Below are positions 17,706 through 26,095 of a DNA stretch of 64,000 bases, piece by piece. Positions within the stretch are counted from its first letter, which is position 1. Each line of letters starts with the position of its first letter. This DNA is from a bacterium (lineage in GTDB: Bacteria; Krumholzibacteriota; Krumholzibacteriia; LZORAL124-64-63), in the NCBI GenBank assembly GCA_016712675.1, contig JADJQR010000001.1, positions 3,348,001-3,412,000 of the forward strand. Reading direction: 5' to 3'. Position numbers and translations under genes: made by a program. A model generated the notes under the pieces. That model saw only the letters and a list, made by a program, of their open reading frames with translations. It did not search any database and was not told the DNA's origin.

Positions 17706-18527
17706 GTGCCTGGAACCAGGCCACCCCTGCTGGTCTCCAGCCCCGCCAACCCGCGGGTGAAGGCACTGCTGCGCCTGCGGGAGCGGCGCGAACGCGAGCA
17801 GGCCGGCCTGTTCCTGGTCGAGGAGCCGCTGGTGATCGCCCGCGCGCGCGCGGCCAGCTGGCCGTTCGCCGAGGTCTGGGCCTGCCCGGACCGGCTTGAT
17901 GCGGAAGGCCGCGACCTGTGGGACGCCATCCGGCGTGACGGTGTGTCGGCCGTCGAGGCGTCGGCCGCGGTCATGGACAAGCTGGCCTACCGGGACCGGT
18001 CGGAGGGACTGTTGGCGGTGGCGTCGCGCCGGCTGCGGGACCTGCGCGACCTGGCGCTTCCTGCCGCGCGCCCGCCCCTGGTCGTCGTGCTCGAGGACGT
18101 GGAGAAGCCGGGCAACCTGGGCGCCGTGCTCCGCCTCGCCGACGGCGTCGGGGCCGATGCCGTGCTGGTGGCCGGCGGCGCCGACCTGGACAACCCCAAC
18201 GTCCTGCGCGCCTCGCGCGGGGCCTTCTTCACCGTGCCCGTGGTCGCCGCCCCGCGCGGGGAGATCATCGACTGGCTGCGCGGGCATCGCGTGCGCCTGC
18301 TGGCGGCCGACCCCGGCGGCGCCGATCTTTGGGAGGCGGACGAACTGGCCGGGCCGGTCGCCGTGGCGCTCGGCGCCGAGCACGACGGCCTGTCACCGGA
18401 GATGCGCGCCGCCTGCGACGCGACCGTCGGCATCCCGATGCGGGGATCCGGGGACTCGCTGAACGTGGCCACCGCCGCCGCCGTCCTCCTCTACGAAGCC
18501 GCGCGCCGCCGCCGCGCGCAGGAATGA
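17706..18527 (+). CDS. TrmH/SpoU-family RNA 2'-O-methyltransferase
   Basis: 273 residues from a GTG start at 17706. An N-terminal substrate-binding domain (NPRVKALLRLRERRE, FLVEE) is followed by the SPOUT catalytic domain. Motif 1 is VVVLEDVEKPGNLGAVLR near residue 125, motif 2 is LGAEHDGLS, and motif 3 is IPMRGSGDSLNVATAAAVLLYE at the C-terminus. The deep-trefoil-knot enzyme transfers methyl from S-adenosylmethionine to a ribose 2'-OH in rRNA or tRNA; which one is not clear. Its stop overlaps the dGTPase start as ATGA (18524-18527). Confidence 0.9.
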   Translation: MPGTRPPLLVSSPANPRVKALLRLRERREREQAGLFLVEEPLVIARARAASWPFAEVWACPDRLDAEGRDLWDAIRRDGVSAVEASAAVMDKLAYRDRSEGLLAVASRRLRDLRDLALPAARPPLVVVLEDVEKPGNLGAVLRLADGVGADAVLVAGGADLDNPNVLRASRGAFFTVPVVAAPRGEIIDWLRGHRVRLLAADPGGADLWEADELAGPVAVALGAEHDGLSPEMRAACDATVGIPMRGSGDSLNVATAAAVLLYEAARRRRAQE

Positions 18528-19816
18528 GCCGCATCGCCATGACCGGCCACCCCGAGAACGGATTCTACTGCGCCTTCGACACCGAGGAACTCGAGCCCCG
18601 CGACCCGGACTACCGCTCGGTGTTCCAGCGCGGCCACGACCGGCTCATCCACAACGCGGCCTTCCGTCGCCTGCAGGCCAAGACGCAGGTCTTCCTTTCG
18701 GGCGAGTACGACTTCTACCGCACCCGCCTGACACACTCGATCGAGGTGGCGCAGATCGCCGGCTCGATCACGCGCCGCCTGAACGCCACCAGCCCGCAGC
18801 TGGGGCCGGACTTCCGGATCGACACCGCCCTTGTGGAGTCGGTGGCCCTGGCGCACGACATCGGGCACCCGCCGTTCGGCCACGCCGGTGAGGCGACGCT
18901 GCACCGCCTGATGACCCCCTGGGGCGGCTTCGAGGGCAACGCGCAGACGCTGCGCCTGATCACCGAGATCATCTTCACCAGCGGCCGCAGCCGCCGCGGG
19001 CTCAACCCCTCGCGAGCGTTCATGGACGGCGTCCTGAAGTACAAGACGCTGTTCCGCGAATGGGAAGACCCGGTGCGGCACTTCCTCTACGACGAGCAGG
19101 CCCGCTACCTGGACTTCGTGTTCGGCGGGCGTCCCTTCCCCGCCGAACTGGCGCCGGGCCGCGAGCGCAACGCGCTGCGGAGCCTCGAATGCCAGATCAT
19201 GGACTGGGCGGATGACACCGCCTACTCGCTCAACGACCTGGTCGACAGCGCCAACGCGGGCTTCGTGACCGAGGCCCGGGTCCGGCGCTGGGCCGCCGAA
19301 CAGGAACTGTCCGAAAGTGAAGGCCAATTGCTCGAGGGCCTGCTGCGCGCGATCGCCGACGGCGACCTCGAACGGGTCATGAACCGGCGCATCGGCACCT
19401 TCGTCGAGGCCTGCTCGCTGATCGAGCGCGGAAACTTCATGGCCGACGTGACGAACCGCTACCGGTTCGGCGTCGTGATCGACCCGGCCGTGGCCCGCGA
19501 GCAGAAGCTGTACGCGCGTTTGGCCCGGCAGCTGGTCTTCCGCTCGCCGCAGGTCTGCCAGCTCGAACACAAGGGCGGTTTCATGCTCGAGCGCATCTTC
19601 ACCGCGCTGGCCGAGAACTACCTGCACACCGGGACGCCCAGGCACACGCTGCTGTCGCGCGACTTCGAGGCCGAGGTGGCCCGCGCCGACGGTGACCCGC
19701 GCCGACGGGCGCGCCTGATCTGCGACTACCTGGCGGGGATGACCGACCCGTTCGCCTCGCGCATCTACAAGCGGCTGTTCGACCCCGATTTCGGGTCGAT
19801 CATCGACCTCGTGTGA
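18524..19816 (+). CDS. dgt: Deoxyguanosinetriphosphate triphosphohydrolase (dGTPase-like HD protein)
   Basis: 430 residues. The start at 18524 (ATGA overlap with the methyltransferase) gives the normal N-terminus with RSVFQRGHDRLIHNAAFRRL and KTQVF. HD-domain metal ligands are His71 in RLTHSIEVAQIA and His111-Asp112 in ALAHDIGHPPFGHAGE; MDWADDTAYS near residue 225 supplies the later Asp. The enzyme cleaves dGTP (or other dNTPs in this subfamily) to the nucleoside and triphosphate. It is the last gene of the 16560 operon; two hairpins follow. Confidence 0.9.
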   Translation: MSRIAMTGHPENGFYCAFDTEELEPRDPDYRSVFQRGHDRLIHNAAFRRLQAKTQVFLSGEYDFYRTRLTHSIEVAQIAGSITRRLNATSPQLGPDFRIDTALVESVALAHDIGHPPFGHAGEATLHRLMTPWGGFEGNAQTLRLITEIIFTSGRSRRGLNPSRAFMDGVLKYKTLFREWEDPVRHFLYDEQARYLDFVFGGRPFPAELAPGRERNALRSLECQIMDWADDTAYSLNDLVDSANAGFVTEARVRRWAAEQELSESEGQLLEGLLRAIADGDLERVMNRRIGTFVEACSLIERGNFMADVTNRYRFGVVIDPAVAREQKLYARLARQLVFRSPQVCQLEHKGGFMLERIFTALAENYLHTGTPRHTLLSRDFEAEVARADGDPRRRARLICDYLAGMTDPFASRIYKRLFDPDFGSIIDLV

Positions 19817-19823
19817 CGCCAAA

Positions 19824-19894
19824 CGCCCTCTCGCGAGGGCGCTCACCGCCCCCCGGGTGTTCAACGGCGGACCGGCCGCCGAGGCCGGTCCGCC
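19824..19894. terminator. Double hairpin between convergent genes
   Basis: The first hairpin is CGCCCTC/GAGGGCG (19824-19841, loop TCGC). The second is GGCGGACCGGCC/GGCCGGTCCGCC (19866-19894, loop GCCGA), a perfect 12-bp stem. They lie in the 105-bp gap between dgt and the convergent protease gene. T-runs are poor, so the second may work in both directions only weakly or with Rho. Confidence 0.6.
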
Positions 19895-19921
19895 GCTTCC
19901 TGTCCACGACCGTACGGCGGT

Positions 19922-22456
19922 CTATTTCAGCATCACCATCTTGTGCTCGGCAACTTCGCCGTCGGCCTGCAGGCGTGCCAGGTAGACACCGCTGCCGACC
20001 CGGCGGCCGCTGCCGTCCAATCCGTCCCAGACGGCGCTATGGCCGCCGGCCTCGAGGTTGCCGGCCACCAGGCGCCGAACGAGGCGTCCCTGGGCGTCGT
20101 ACACGTCCAACTGGACGGGGCCGGCCTTCGCCAGCGCGAACTCGACCTTCGTCAGCGGGTTGAACGGGTTCGGATGGTTGCCCAGCGCCAGTGCGCGTCC
20201 GGGCACGTCGCCGACGCCGGCCACGTAGGACGGCAGCGCCCACAGCTCGACGTCGTCGATGTTCCAGCCGGAGTAGGTCCAACTGCCGTCGGTGGTGCCC
20301 ATGGTCCAACGGATCAGCACGTTCGGCTGGCCGTCGGCCAGCGCGCTGATGTCGTAGCTGACCTGCGTCCACGCCGCGTCCGTGATCTCGCTCGCGTTCG
20401 TCCAGATGGTGGTCCAGCTGCCGCCGCCGTTGGTGCTGATCCGCACGTAGGCGTGATCATAGGACGGTTGCTCGACGTTGAGCCAGCGCCAGAACTTCAG
20501 CACGGTGCCCTGCATGGCCGAGCAGTCGATGGCCGTGGTGGTCAGGTGCGACTCGGCCATGTTGTTCGGGTAGTCGCCGGTCAGGTTGTAGCCCAGCACG
20601 TTGCCCCCGGTGTAGCCGCTGGTCGGATCGTTCTCGCCGTAGGAGCCGCCACCGCCGGACGGCACGCCGAACGCCCAGCCGGTGCCCAGCGTCCAGCCCG
20701 GGTTGGAATCCAGCGGGAAGCTGACCGTCGCCACCGGCACGCCCACCTTCAGGCTGAGCCCGCGGATCGTGCTGCCTTGGCCGTCGGTCGTGTTCGTGAT
20801 GGTCAGTGAACCGGTGTGGATCCCGTTGCCCAGCGAATTGGCTGCCGCGTTCAGGGTCACCGTGACAGAGGTCTGGGCGCCGGCCGCAAGGGTGCCGCTG
20901 CCGTTGCCGACGGTCGCCCAGGCGACATCGGCGACGGCGGTGTAATTGATGGGATAGGCGCTGTTGTTCGTGAGCGTGTAGGACGTCCCCGTGGGCGTGA
21001 ACGGCCCGCCGGGATTGCCCTCGGACGCGAACGCGGCGCCGCCCACCGACAGGCCGCTGGCCCACGGCGCGTAGGTGTCCAGGGTCACGGTGCCGCTGGC
21101 GGTCGGGTCCAGGTAGCTGGCGATGGCCGACCACGAGGTCGACAGGCGCCCGTACCAGTCCGACGAGTTGTTGCCGCAGGCCGCGTAGCCGCCGTGCAGC
21201 TGGCCCACGACGCGGTGGTTCAGGTCGAACAGCGGCGAGCCGGACGAGCCCGGCTCCGTGGTGCCCAGATCCCAGTCGATGACGCGGATGTGGTTGCCGC
21301 CAGCCACGACGGTGTTGCCCAGGTAGGCAGTCGTGGTGGTCGCGTCGTACTCGAAGCTGATGCTCTTCTCGTCCGTATCCGGGTGGTGGATCGCCACAAC
21401 GCCCCCGAAGTCCTGCGTGGACTTGTTCCAGCCGGCGAAAGAGACCTCGTGGTCGGGGTTCACCGGGTCATCCATGCGCACCAGCGTGAAGTCCGAGGTG
21501 CTGCTGGCGGCCAGGAACACCGAGCCGGTCTGGAACTCCGCCAGGCTGCCGCCGCTCTGCTGTCCGCAGACGGGGCTCTGGAAGTTCCAGTAGACCACCA
21601 GCGAGGCAGCGTTGCTCGCGCCGATGCCGCAGTGGTTGGCCGTCAGGAAGTACGGCGTGCCGTCCTCGGCCGTGTTGTTCAGCATCGAGCCGGTGCAGAA
21701 GGTGCTGCCGCCGGTCGAGATCACGCCCACGGAGTTGATCTCCAGCCGCCAGTCGTCACCCTCGGGGCAGACGACGTCGATGTTGCAGGCGCCCGCCTTG
21801 CCGGCCGCCAGGTCCTGCTGCATACGCTCGATCTGCTCGCCGAAGAACGCGTAGCCGCGGTTGATCGAGCCGATCCGCAGCTCGTAGTCGTGGCGCGATT
21901 CCCTCGGCAGCACGAGCTCGACCATGATGTCCTCGGCGACCACGACCGGGGTCCACAGCTCGCCGTGGTCCTCGTTGTCGGCGTCGGTGAAGACGCGGAC
22001 GCCGCGGACGTCGTCGTGGGCCTTGGCATCGGTCGGGTACAGCGACAGGCGCGCGCCCTTGGGCAGGCGGTAGGCCGTGAAGCCCAGGTTCAGCGAGAGC
22101 GCCCCCGGCGAGGTGACGCGCAGGCGCCACATCGTGAACCGCTCGTCCAGGTCCTCCCAGGTACCGGCCGTCTCCGGCGACAGGTCCACCAGCTGGGGCA
22201 CGGCGAAGCGCGGCGGCAGGCCCGCCTCGGCGCGGCCGCCGTCCTCGGCCAGCGCGGCGGCACGGTCGACCGGCATGGCCCCGAACGCTGCCACGGCCGT
22301 GACGGACGCGACGGGGTACTCCGCGGCGACCGGGCCCTGCACGGCCAGGGGGTTGAGGTAGGTGCGCGGGGCGTCGGCGGCGACGGCGGCCGTGGCCGCC
22401 AGCAGCAGCGCCAGCGCCACCAGGGTCAGCCGGTGGTGCGTTCGAAATGAGGTCAT
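19922..22456 (-). CDS. Secreted trypsin-like (lysyl-endopeptidase-type) serine protease with FlgD-type C-terminus
   Basis: 844 residues. Signal peptide 1-27, propeptide-like region to about 220, then a chymotrypsin-fold domain. The triad is His275 (LTANHC), Asp322 (STSDFTLVRM) and Ser405 (EPGSSGSPLF). The TEPGSSGSP form and the Cys pairs at 224/230, 254/276 and 298 recall Achromobacter lysyl endopeptidase (S1 family). The middle has BACON- or CARDB-like and jelly-roll modules. The end has NPFNPLTKVEF, YDAQGRLVRR and KMVMLK. Probably exported and attached or released at the cell surface; specificity is not proven. Confidence 0.9.
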   Translation of the reverse strand: MTSFRTHHRLTLVALALLLAATAAVAADAPRTYLNPLAVQGPVAAEYPVASVTAVAAFGAMPVDRAAALAEDGGRAEAGLPPRFAVPQLVDLSPETAGTWEDLDERFTMWRLRVTSPGALSLNLGFTAYRLPKGARLSLYPTDAKAHDDVRGVRVFTDADNEDHGELWTPVVVAEDIMVELVLPRESRHDYELRIGSINRGYAFFGEQIERMQQDLAAGKAGACNIDVVCPEGDDWRLEINSVGVISTGGSTFCTGSMLNNTAEDGTPYFLTANHCGIGASNAASLVVYWNFQSPVCGQQSGGSLAEFQTGSVFLAASSTSDFTLVRMDDPVNPDHEVSFAGWNKSTQDFGGVVAIHHPDTDEKSISFEYDATTTTAYLGNTVVAGGNHIRVIDWDLGTTEPGSSGSPLFDLNHRVVGQLHGGYAACGNNSSDWYGRLSTSWSAIASYLDPTASGTVTLDTYAPWASGLSVGGAAFASEGNPGGPFTPTGTSYTLTNNSAYPINYTAVADVAWATVGNGSGTLAAGAQTSVTVTLNAAANSLGNGIHTGSLTITNTTDGQGSTIRGLSLKVGVPVATVSFPLDSNPGWTLGTGWAFGVPSGGGGSYGENDPTSGYTGGNVLGYNLTGDYPNNMAESHLTTTAIDCSAMQGTVLKFWRWLNVEQPSYDHAYVRISTNGGGSWTTIWTNASEITDAAWTQVSYDISALADGQPNVLIRWTMGTTDGSWTYSGWNIDDVELWALPSYVAGVGDVPGRALALGNHPNPFNPLTKVEFALAKAGPVQLDVYDAQGRLVRRLVAGNLEAGGHSAVWDGLDGSGRRVGSGVYLARLQADGEVAEHKMVMLK

Positions 22457-22548
22457 CGGATTCCTCCGGGGCGAGTGGCAATGCGCGCGCCGGGGCCGCT
22501 CCCGGCCCGGATACGCGCGGGGGATCGCTCACACCAAGATCGCCCCAG

Positions 22549-22626
22549 ATGATACCATACCGACCTGCTCGCAACCAGTTCAATCGGATGCCTGCGCAAA
22601 TATATCTGCTTCCTGTTATCCCATTT
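22549..22626 (-). promoter_or_regulatory. Promoter region of the protease gene
   Basis: Minus strand: extended -10 TGGTATCAT (22557-22549), 93 nt before the ATG at 22456, and upstream AAATGGGATAA (22626-22616). The latter matches 11178-11188 before the large C25-like gene and sits at about the same distance from the start codon (160 versus 170 nt). Bases 22600-22700 are AT-rich for this genome. The remainder of the 348-bp gap holds only the aconitase-side hairpin. Confidence 0.5.
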
Positions 22627-22747
22627 GCGTCCTCATGTGTTCCAGTGATGTGATAAAATGCGAGTTGATCCATGGATATTTTGAAGATAATGGGAATCAA
22701 TTGCGTCGCAGCGGGCCGAGAGCTCCCGGCCGGGTTCCGGACAGACG

Positions 22748-22777
22748 ACGGCCGCGACCCAACCGGATCGCGGCCGT
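22748..22777 (-). terminator. Hairpin downstream of aconitase
   Basis: ACGGCCGCGA (22748-22757) pairs perfectly with TCGCGGCCGT (22768-22777), with a 10-nt loop. It lies 28 nt past the aconitase stop on the minus strand. There is no T-run, so it may be Rho-assisted or protect the 3' end. Confidence 0.5.
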
Positions 22778-22804
22778 GCCGTCCCCTACAGGCCGGTCAG
22801 CGCC

Positions 22805-25075
22805 TCAACGCCCGCCTGCCTTGATCCGGTTGAGCGCCGAGCCCGCCCGGAACCAGGCGATCTGCTCCTCGGTGAAGGTGTGCTCCAGCACGACTTCCTC
22901 CCGGCTGCCGTCCTTGTGGTTCAGCACCATGGTCACCGGCTTGCCCGGGGCCAGGCCGGCCAGCCCGACCAGGTCGATGCGGTCGTCCTCGCGCACCTTG
23001 TCGTAGTCCGCCGGCCTGGCGAAGGTCAGCGGCAGCAGCCCCTGCTTCTTGAGGTTGGTCTCGTGGATCCGCGCGAAGCTGCGCACGATCACGGCCGCCC
23101 CGCCCAGGTGCCGCGGCTCCATCGCCGCGTGCTCGCGGGACGACCCCTCGCCGTAGTTCTCGTCGCCGACCACGACCCACTTCAGGCCGGCGGCCTTGTA
23201 GGCGCGCGCCACCTGCGGCACCTCACCCTTGCTGCCGTCCAGCTGGTTGGTGACCTGGTTGATCGCCTCCCCGAAGGCATTGACCGCGCCGATCAGCATG
23301 TTGTTGCTGATGTTGTCGAGGTGGCCGCGGTACTTCAGCCAGGGGCCGGCCATCGAGATGTGGTCGGTCGTGCACTTGCCCAGCGCCTTGATCAGCAGCG
23401 GCAGGCCCAGGAGGTCCTTGCCGTCCCAGGGGGCGAACGGTTCCAGCAGCGCCAGCCGGTCGCTCTTCGGGTCGACGATGACCTTCAGCGCGGCGGCGTT
23501 CGCCGGCGGCGCCTGGTAGCCCGCCTCCGAGAACACGAAGCCGTTTGGTGGCAACTCGTCGGCCTTCGCCGGCGCATCGAGCTTCACCTGCGAGCCGTCG
23601 GCCGCCGTCAGGCTGTCGACCAGCGGGTTGAACTTCAGCGAGCCCGACAGCCCATACGCCATGACGATCTCGGGGCTGCCGATGAATGCGTTGGTGCCCG
23701 GGTTGCCGTCGGCGCGCTTTTTGAAGTTGCGGTTGAAGCTCGTGACGATGCTGTTGACTTCGCCGTCCTTGATGTCGTCGCGCTGCCACTGCCCGATGCA
23801 GGGGCCGCAGGCGTTGGTCAGCACCGTGGCGCCGGCCTGCTCCAGCACGGCCAGCTGGCCATCGCGCTTGATCGTCTCGTAGATCTGGTCCGAGCCCGGC
23901 GAGACCCACAGCGAGGTCTTCATCTTCAGGCCCTTGGCCACGGCCTGGCGCGCCACGTCGGTCGCGCGGCAGATGTCCTCATAGCTGCTGTTGGTGCAGC
24001 TGCCGATCAGCGCGGCGGTGATCTTCGCGGGATAGCCCTCGCGCTCGACATCGGCGGCGATCCGGCCGACCGGCCGCGCGATGTCGGGCGAGTGCGGCCC
24101 CACCAGGTGCGGCTCCAGCGTCGAGAGGTCGATCTCGATCACCTTGTCGTAGAACTTCTGCGGCGCCGCGGCCACCTCCGGATCGGCCGCCAGCAGGTCC
24201 GCATTGGCGGCGGCCAGGTCGGCCAGTTCGCCGCGGCGCGTGGCGCGCAGGTAGCGCGCCATGCTGTCGTCCCAGGGGAAGATCGAGGTCGTGGCCCCCA
24301 GCTCGGCGCCCATGTTCGTGATCGTCGCCTTGCCCGTACAGCTGAGCGCCGCGGTGCCCGGCCCGAAGTACTCGATGATGGCGTTGGTGCCGCCCTTGAC
24401 CGTCAGGATGCCCAGCAGCTTCAGGATGACGTCCTTCGGCGCCGTCCAGCCCGAGGGCGCGCCCGTCAGCTTGACGCCGATCAGCTTCGGGTGCTTGACC
24501 TCCCAGTCCATGCCGACCATGACGTCGACGGCATCCGCGCCGCCCACGCCACAGGCCACCATGCCCAGCCCGCCGCCGTTGGGCGTGTGGCTGTCGGTGC
24601 CGATGATCAGGCCGCCGGGGAACGCGTAGTTCTCCAGCACGATCTGGTGGATGATGCCCGATCCTGGCTTCCAGAACCCCATACCGTAGCGCGCGCCCGC
24701 CGAGCTCAGAAAATCGTACACCTCGCGGTTGGTCTCCATCGCGGTGGCCTTGTCCGCCTCGGCCCCCTTGTGCGCGATCAGCAGGTGGTCGCAATGGATG
24801 GTGGTCGGCACCGCCGTCTCGTCGCGCCCGGCCTGCATGAACTGCAGGATGGCCATCTGGGCGGTCGCGTCCTGCATCGCCACGCGGTCGGGCCGCAGCG
24901 CCAGGGTCGCCTCGCCGCGCGCCAGTTCCTGGCCCGCCGGGTCGGACAGGTGCCCGAACAGCACCTTCTCGGCCAGGGTCAGCGGACGGCCCAGCCGCCC
25001 GCGCACGACAGCCAGGCGGCTGCGCGAGGTCGCGTAGACTTCCTTCACCATGCTCGGAGTGGTCTCGATGGCCAT
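22805..25075 (-). CDS. acn: Aconitate hydratase (mitochondrial-type aconitase)
   Basis: 756 residues, the length of mitochondrial-type aconitases and shorter than bacterial AcnA or AcnB. The three 4Fe-4S ligands are Cys360 ([12 protein letters not shown]), Cys423 and Cys426 ([10 protein letters not shown]). Substrate-binding phrases are [25 protein letters not shown] and GSSREHAA. The enzyme isomerises citrate and isocitrate in the TCA cycle. AGGAGG lies 9 nt before the start. A likely -10 (TATATT) is at 25184-25179, so it is probably transcribed alone. Confidence 0.95.
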   Translation of the reverse strand: MAIETTPSMVKEVYATSRSRLAVVRGRLGRPLTLAEKVLFGHLSDPAGQELARGEATLALRPDRVAMQDATAQMAILQFMQAGRDETAVPTTIHCDHLLIAHKGAEADKATAMETNREVYDFLSSAGARYGMGFWKPGSGIIHQIVLENYAFPGGLIIGTDSHTPNGGGLGMVACGVGGADAVDVMVGMDWEVKHPKLIGVKLTGAPSGWTAPKDVILKLLGILTVKGGTNAIIEYFGPGTAALSCTGKATITNMGAELGATTSIFPWDDSMARYLRATRRGELADLAAANADLLAADPEVAAAPQKFYDKVIEIDLSTLEPHLVGPHSPDIARPVGRIAADVEREGYPAKITAALIGSCTNSSYEDICRATDVARQAVAKGLKMKTSLWVSPGSDQIYETIKRDGQLAVLEQAGATVLTNACGPCIGQWQRDDIKDGEVNSIVTSFNRNFKKRADGNPGTNAFIGSPEIVMAYGLSGSLKFNPLVDSLTAADGSQVKLDAPAKADELPPNGFVFSEAGYQAPPANAAALKVIVDPKSDRLALLEPFAPWDGKDLLGLPLLIKALGKCTTDHISMAGPWLKYRGHLDNISNNMLIGAVNAFGEAINQVTNQLDGSKGEVPQVARAYKAAGLKWVVVGDENYGEGSSREHAAMEPRHLGGAAVIVRSFARIHETNLKKQGLLPLTFARPADYDKVREDDRIDLVGLAGLAPGKPVTMVLNHKDGSREEVVLEHTFTEEQIAWFRAGSALNRIKAGGR

Positions 25076-25178
25076 GTTCGGGGTCCTCCTGGACGCCGGC
25101 GGGCGTGGGGCTGGGGCAGGTTGGCGCGGCGCCGGCCGCCGGGCGGCCGCGCCCCGGGCCGGGACGGCTCACCGGGCG

Positions 25179-25184
25179 AATATA
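25179..25184 (-). promoter_or_regulatory. Candidate -10 element for aconitase
   Basis: Minus strand TATATT, about 104 nt before the start codon, in an otherwise GC-rich 151-bp gap. No convincing -35. Confidence 0.35.
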
Positions 25185-25226
25185 GGCGATCAGGCCGGCG
25201 ATTTCCCGCACTTTCGCGGGCGGGGC

Positions 25227-25958
25227 TCAGCGCCCCTGCAGCAGGCGGTCGGCCAGCAGGCGGGGCAGCCCGGCGTCCAGGATGTCCCGGCGCGCGCCCT
25301 CGATGTCGTAGACGACCCGCTGGAAGGCCACCCGCGCGGCGCCGCGCTCCCAGACCGCGAACGCGGCACGGGGGTCGCCATCGCGCGGCTGCCCCACGCT
25401 GCCCGGATTGACGAGGATGCGCCGGGTCGGGTCGGCGGCAACGACGCCCGGCTGCGGGCGCAGGAGCGTCTGGCCGTCGTAGAGCACCTGGTGGTGCGTG
25501 TGGCCGAAGAAGCAGACGCCCGGGCCGTCATCCTCCAGCAACGCGGCCGAGACCTCGTTCAGGTCGTCCAGGAACACGAGGTAGCGGTCGCGGTCGCCGG
25601 GCGCGCCGTGCACGAACTGCGCCCGGGCGTCCGGGCGCAGGCTGGTCGGCAGCGCGCGGAGCCAGGCCAGGTGCCCCGCGTCCAGCAGGCCCCGGTTGTG
25701 CGCGACGGCCGCCAGCGAGTAGACGTTGAAGTCCAGCTGCAGCGAGGCATCGGCGATCAGCGCGTCGTGGTTGCCCTGGACCACCCCGGTGGCCCGCGCG
25801 CGCACGAGTTCCAGGCACTCCACCGGTTTCGCGCCGTAGCCGACGACGTCGCCCAGGCAATACAGTGCGTCCACCGCCAGCGTGTCGATGCGCTCGAGCA
25901 CCGCCGTCAACGCCTGCAGGTTGCTGTGCACGTCGGAAATGACGGCGATGCGGTCCAT
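25227..25958 (-). CDS. Metallophosphoesterase (calcineurin-like, YfcE/MJ0936 type)
   Basis: 243 residues with the full set of dimetal phosphatase motifs: SDVHSN (Asp9, His11), LGDVVGYG (Asp37), GNHD (Asn63, His64), FVHGAPGD and FGHTHHQ. NPGSVGQPRDGDPRAAF is typical of the small phosphodiesterase branch. It hydrolyses a phosphoester in the cytoplasm; the substrate is unknown. It is divergent from the PLP-enzyme gene, with 137 bp between the starts. Confidence 0.88.
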   Translation of the reverse strand: MDRIAVISDVHSNLQALTAVLERIDTLAVDALYCLGDVVGYGAKPVECLELVRARATGVVQGNHDALIADASLQLDFNVYSLAAVAHNRGLLDAGHLAWLRALPTSLRPDARAQFVHGAPGDRDRYLVFLDDLNEVSAALLEDDGPGVCFFGHTHHQVLYDGQTLLRPQPGVVAADPTRRILVNPGSVGQPRDGDPRAAFAVWERGAARVAFQRVVYDIEGARRDILDAGLPRLLADRLLQGR

Positions 25959-26026
25959 GGCACCCCGGTCTCGTGGATTGGCGGGGCAGCCCCATCCGGC
26001 GCGCCCCGAGGCGATGGAGCCGGCGG

Positions 26027-26057
26027 TTGACCGGACCCCTGCCCGGCACCATATACT
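26027..26057 (+). promoter_or_regulatory. Promoter of the PLP-enzyme gene
   Basis: TTGACC (26027-26032), a 19-nt spacer and TATACT (26052-26057). AGGGAG precedes the ATG at 26096. The leader is about 30 nt. Confidence 0.5.
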
Positions 26058-26095
26058 AGCGTTTCAGCAACCGCAATCAGCAGGGAGACTTCCGC

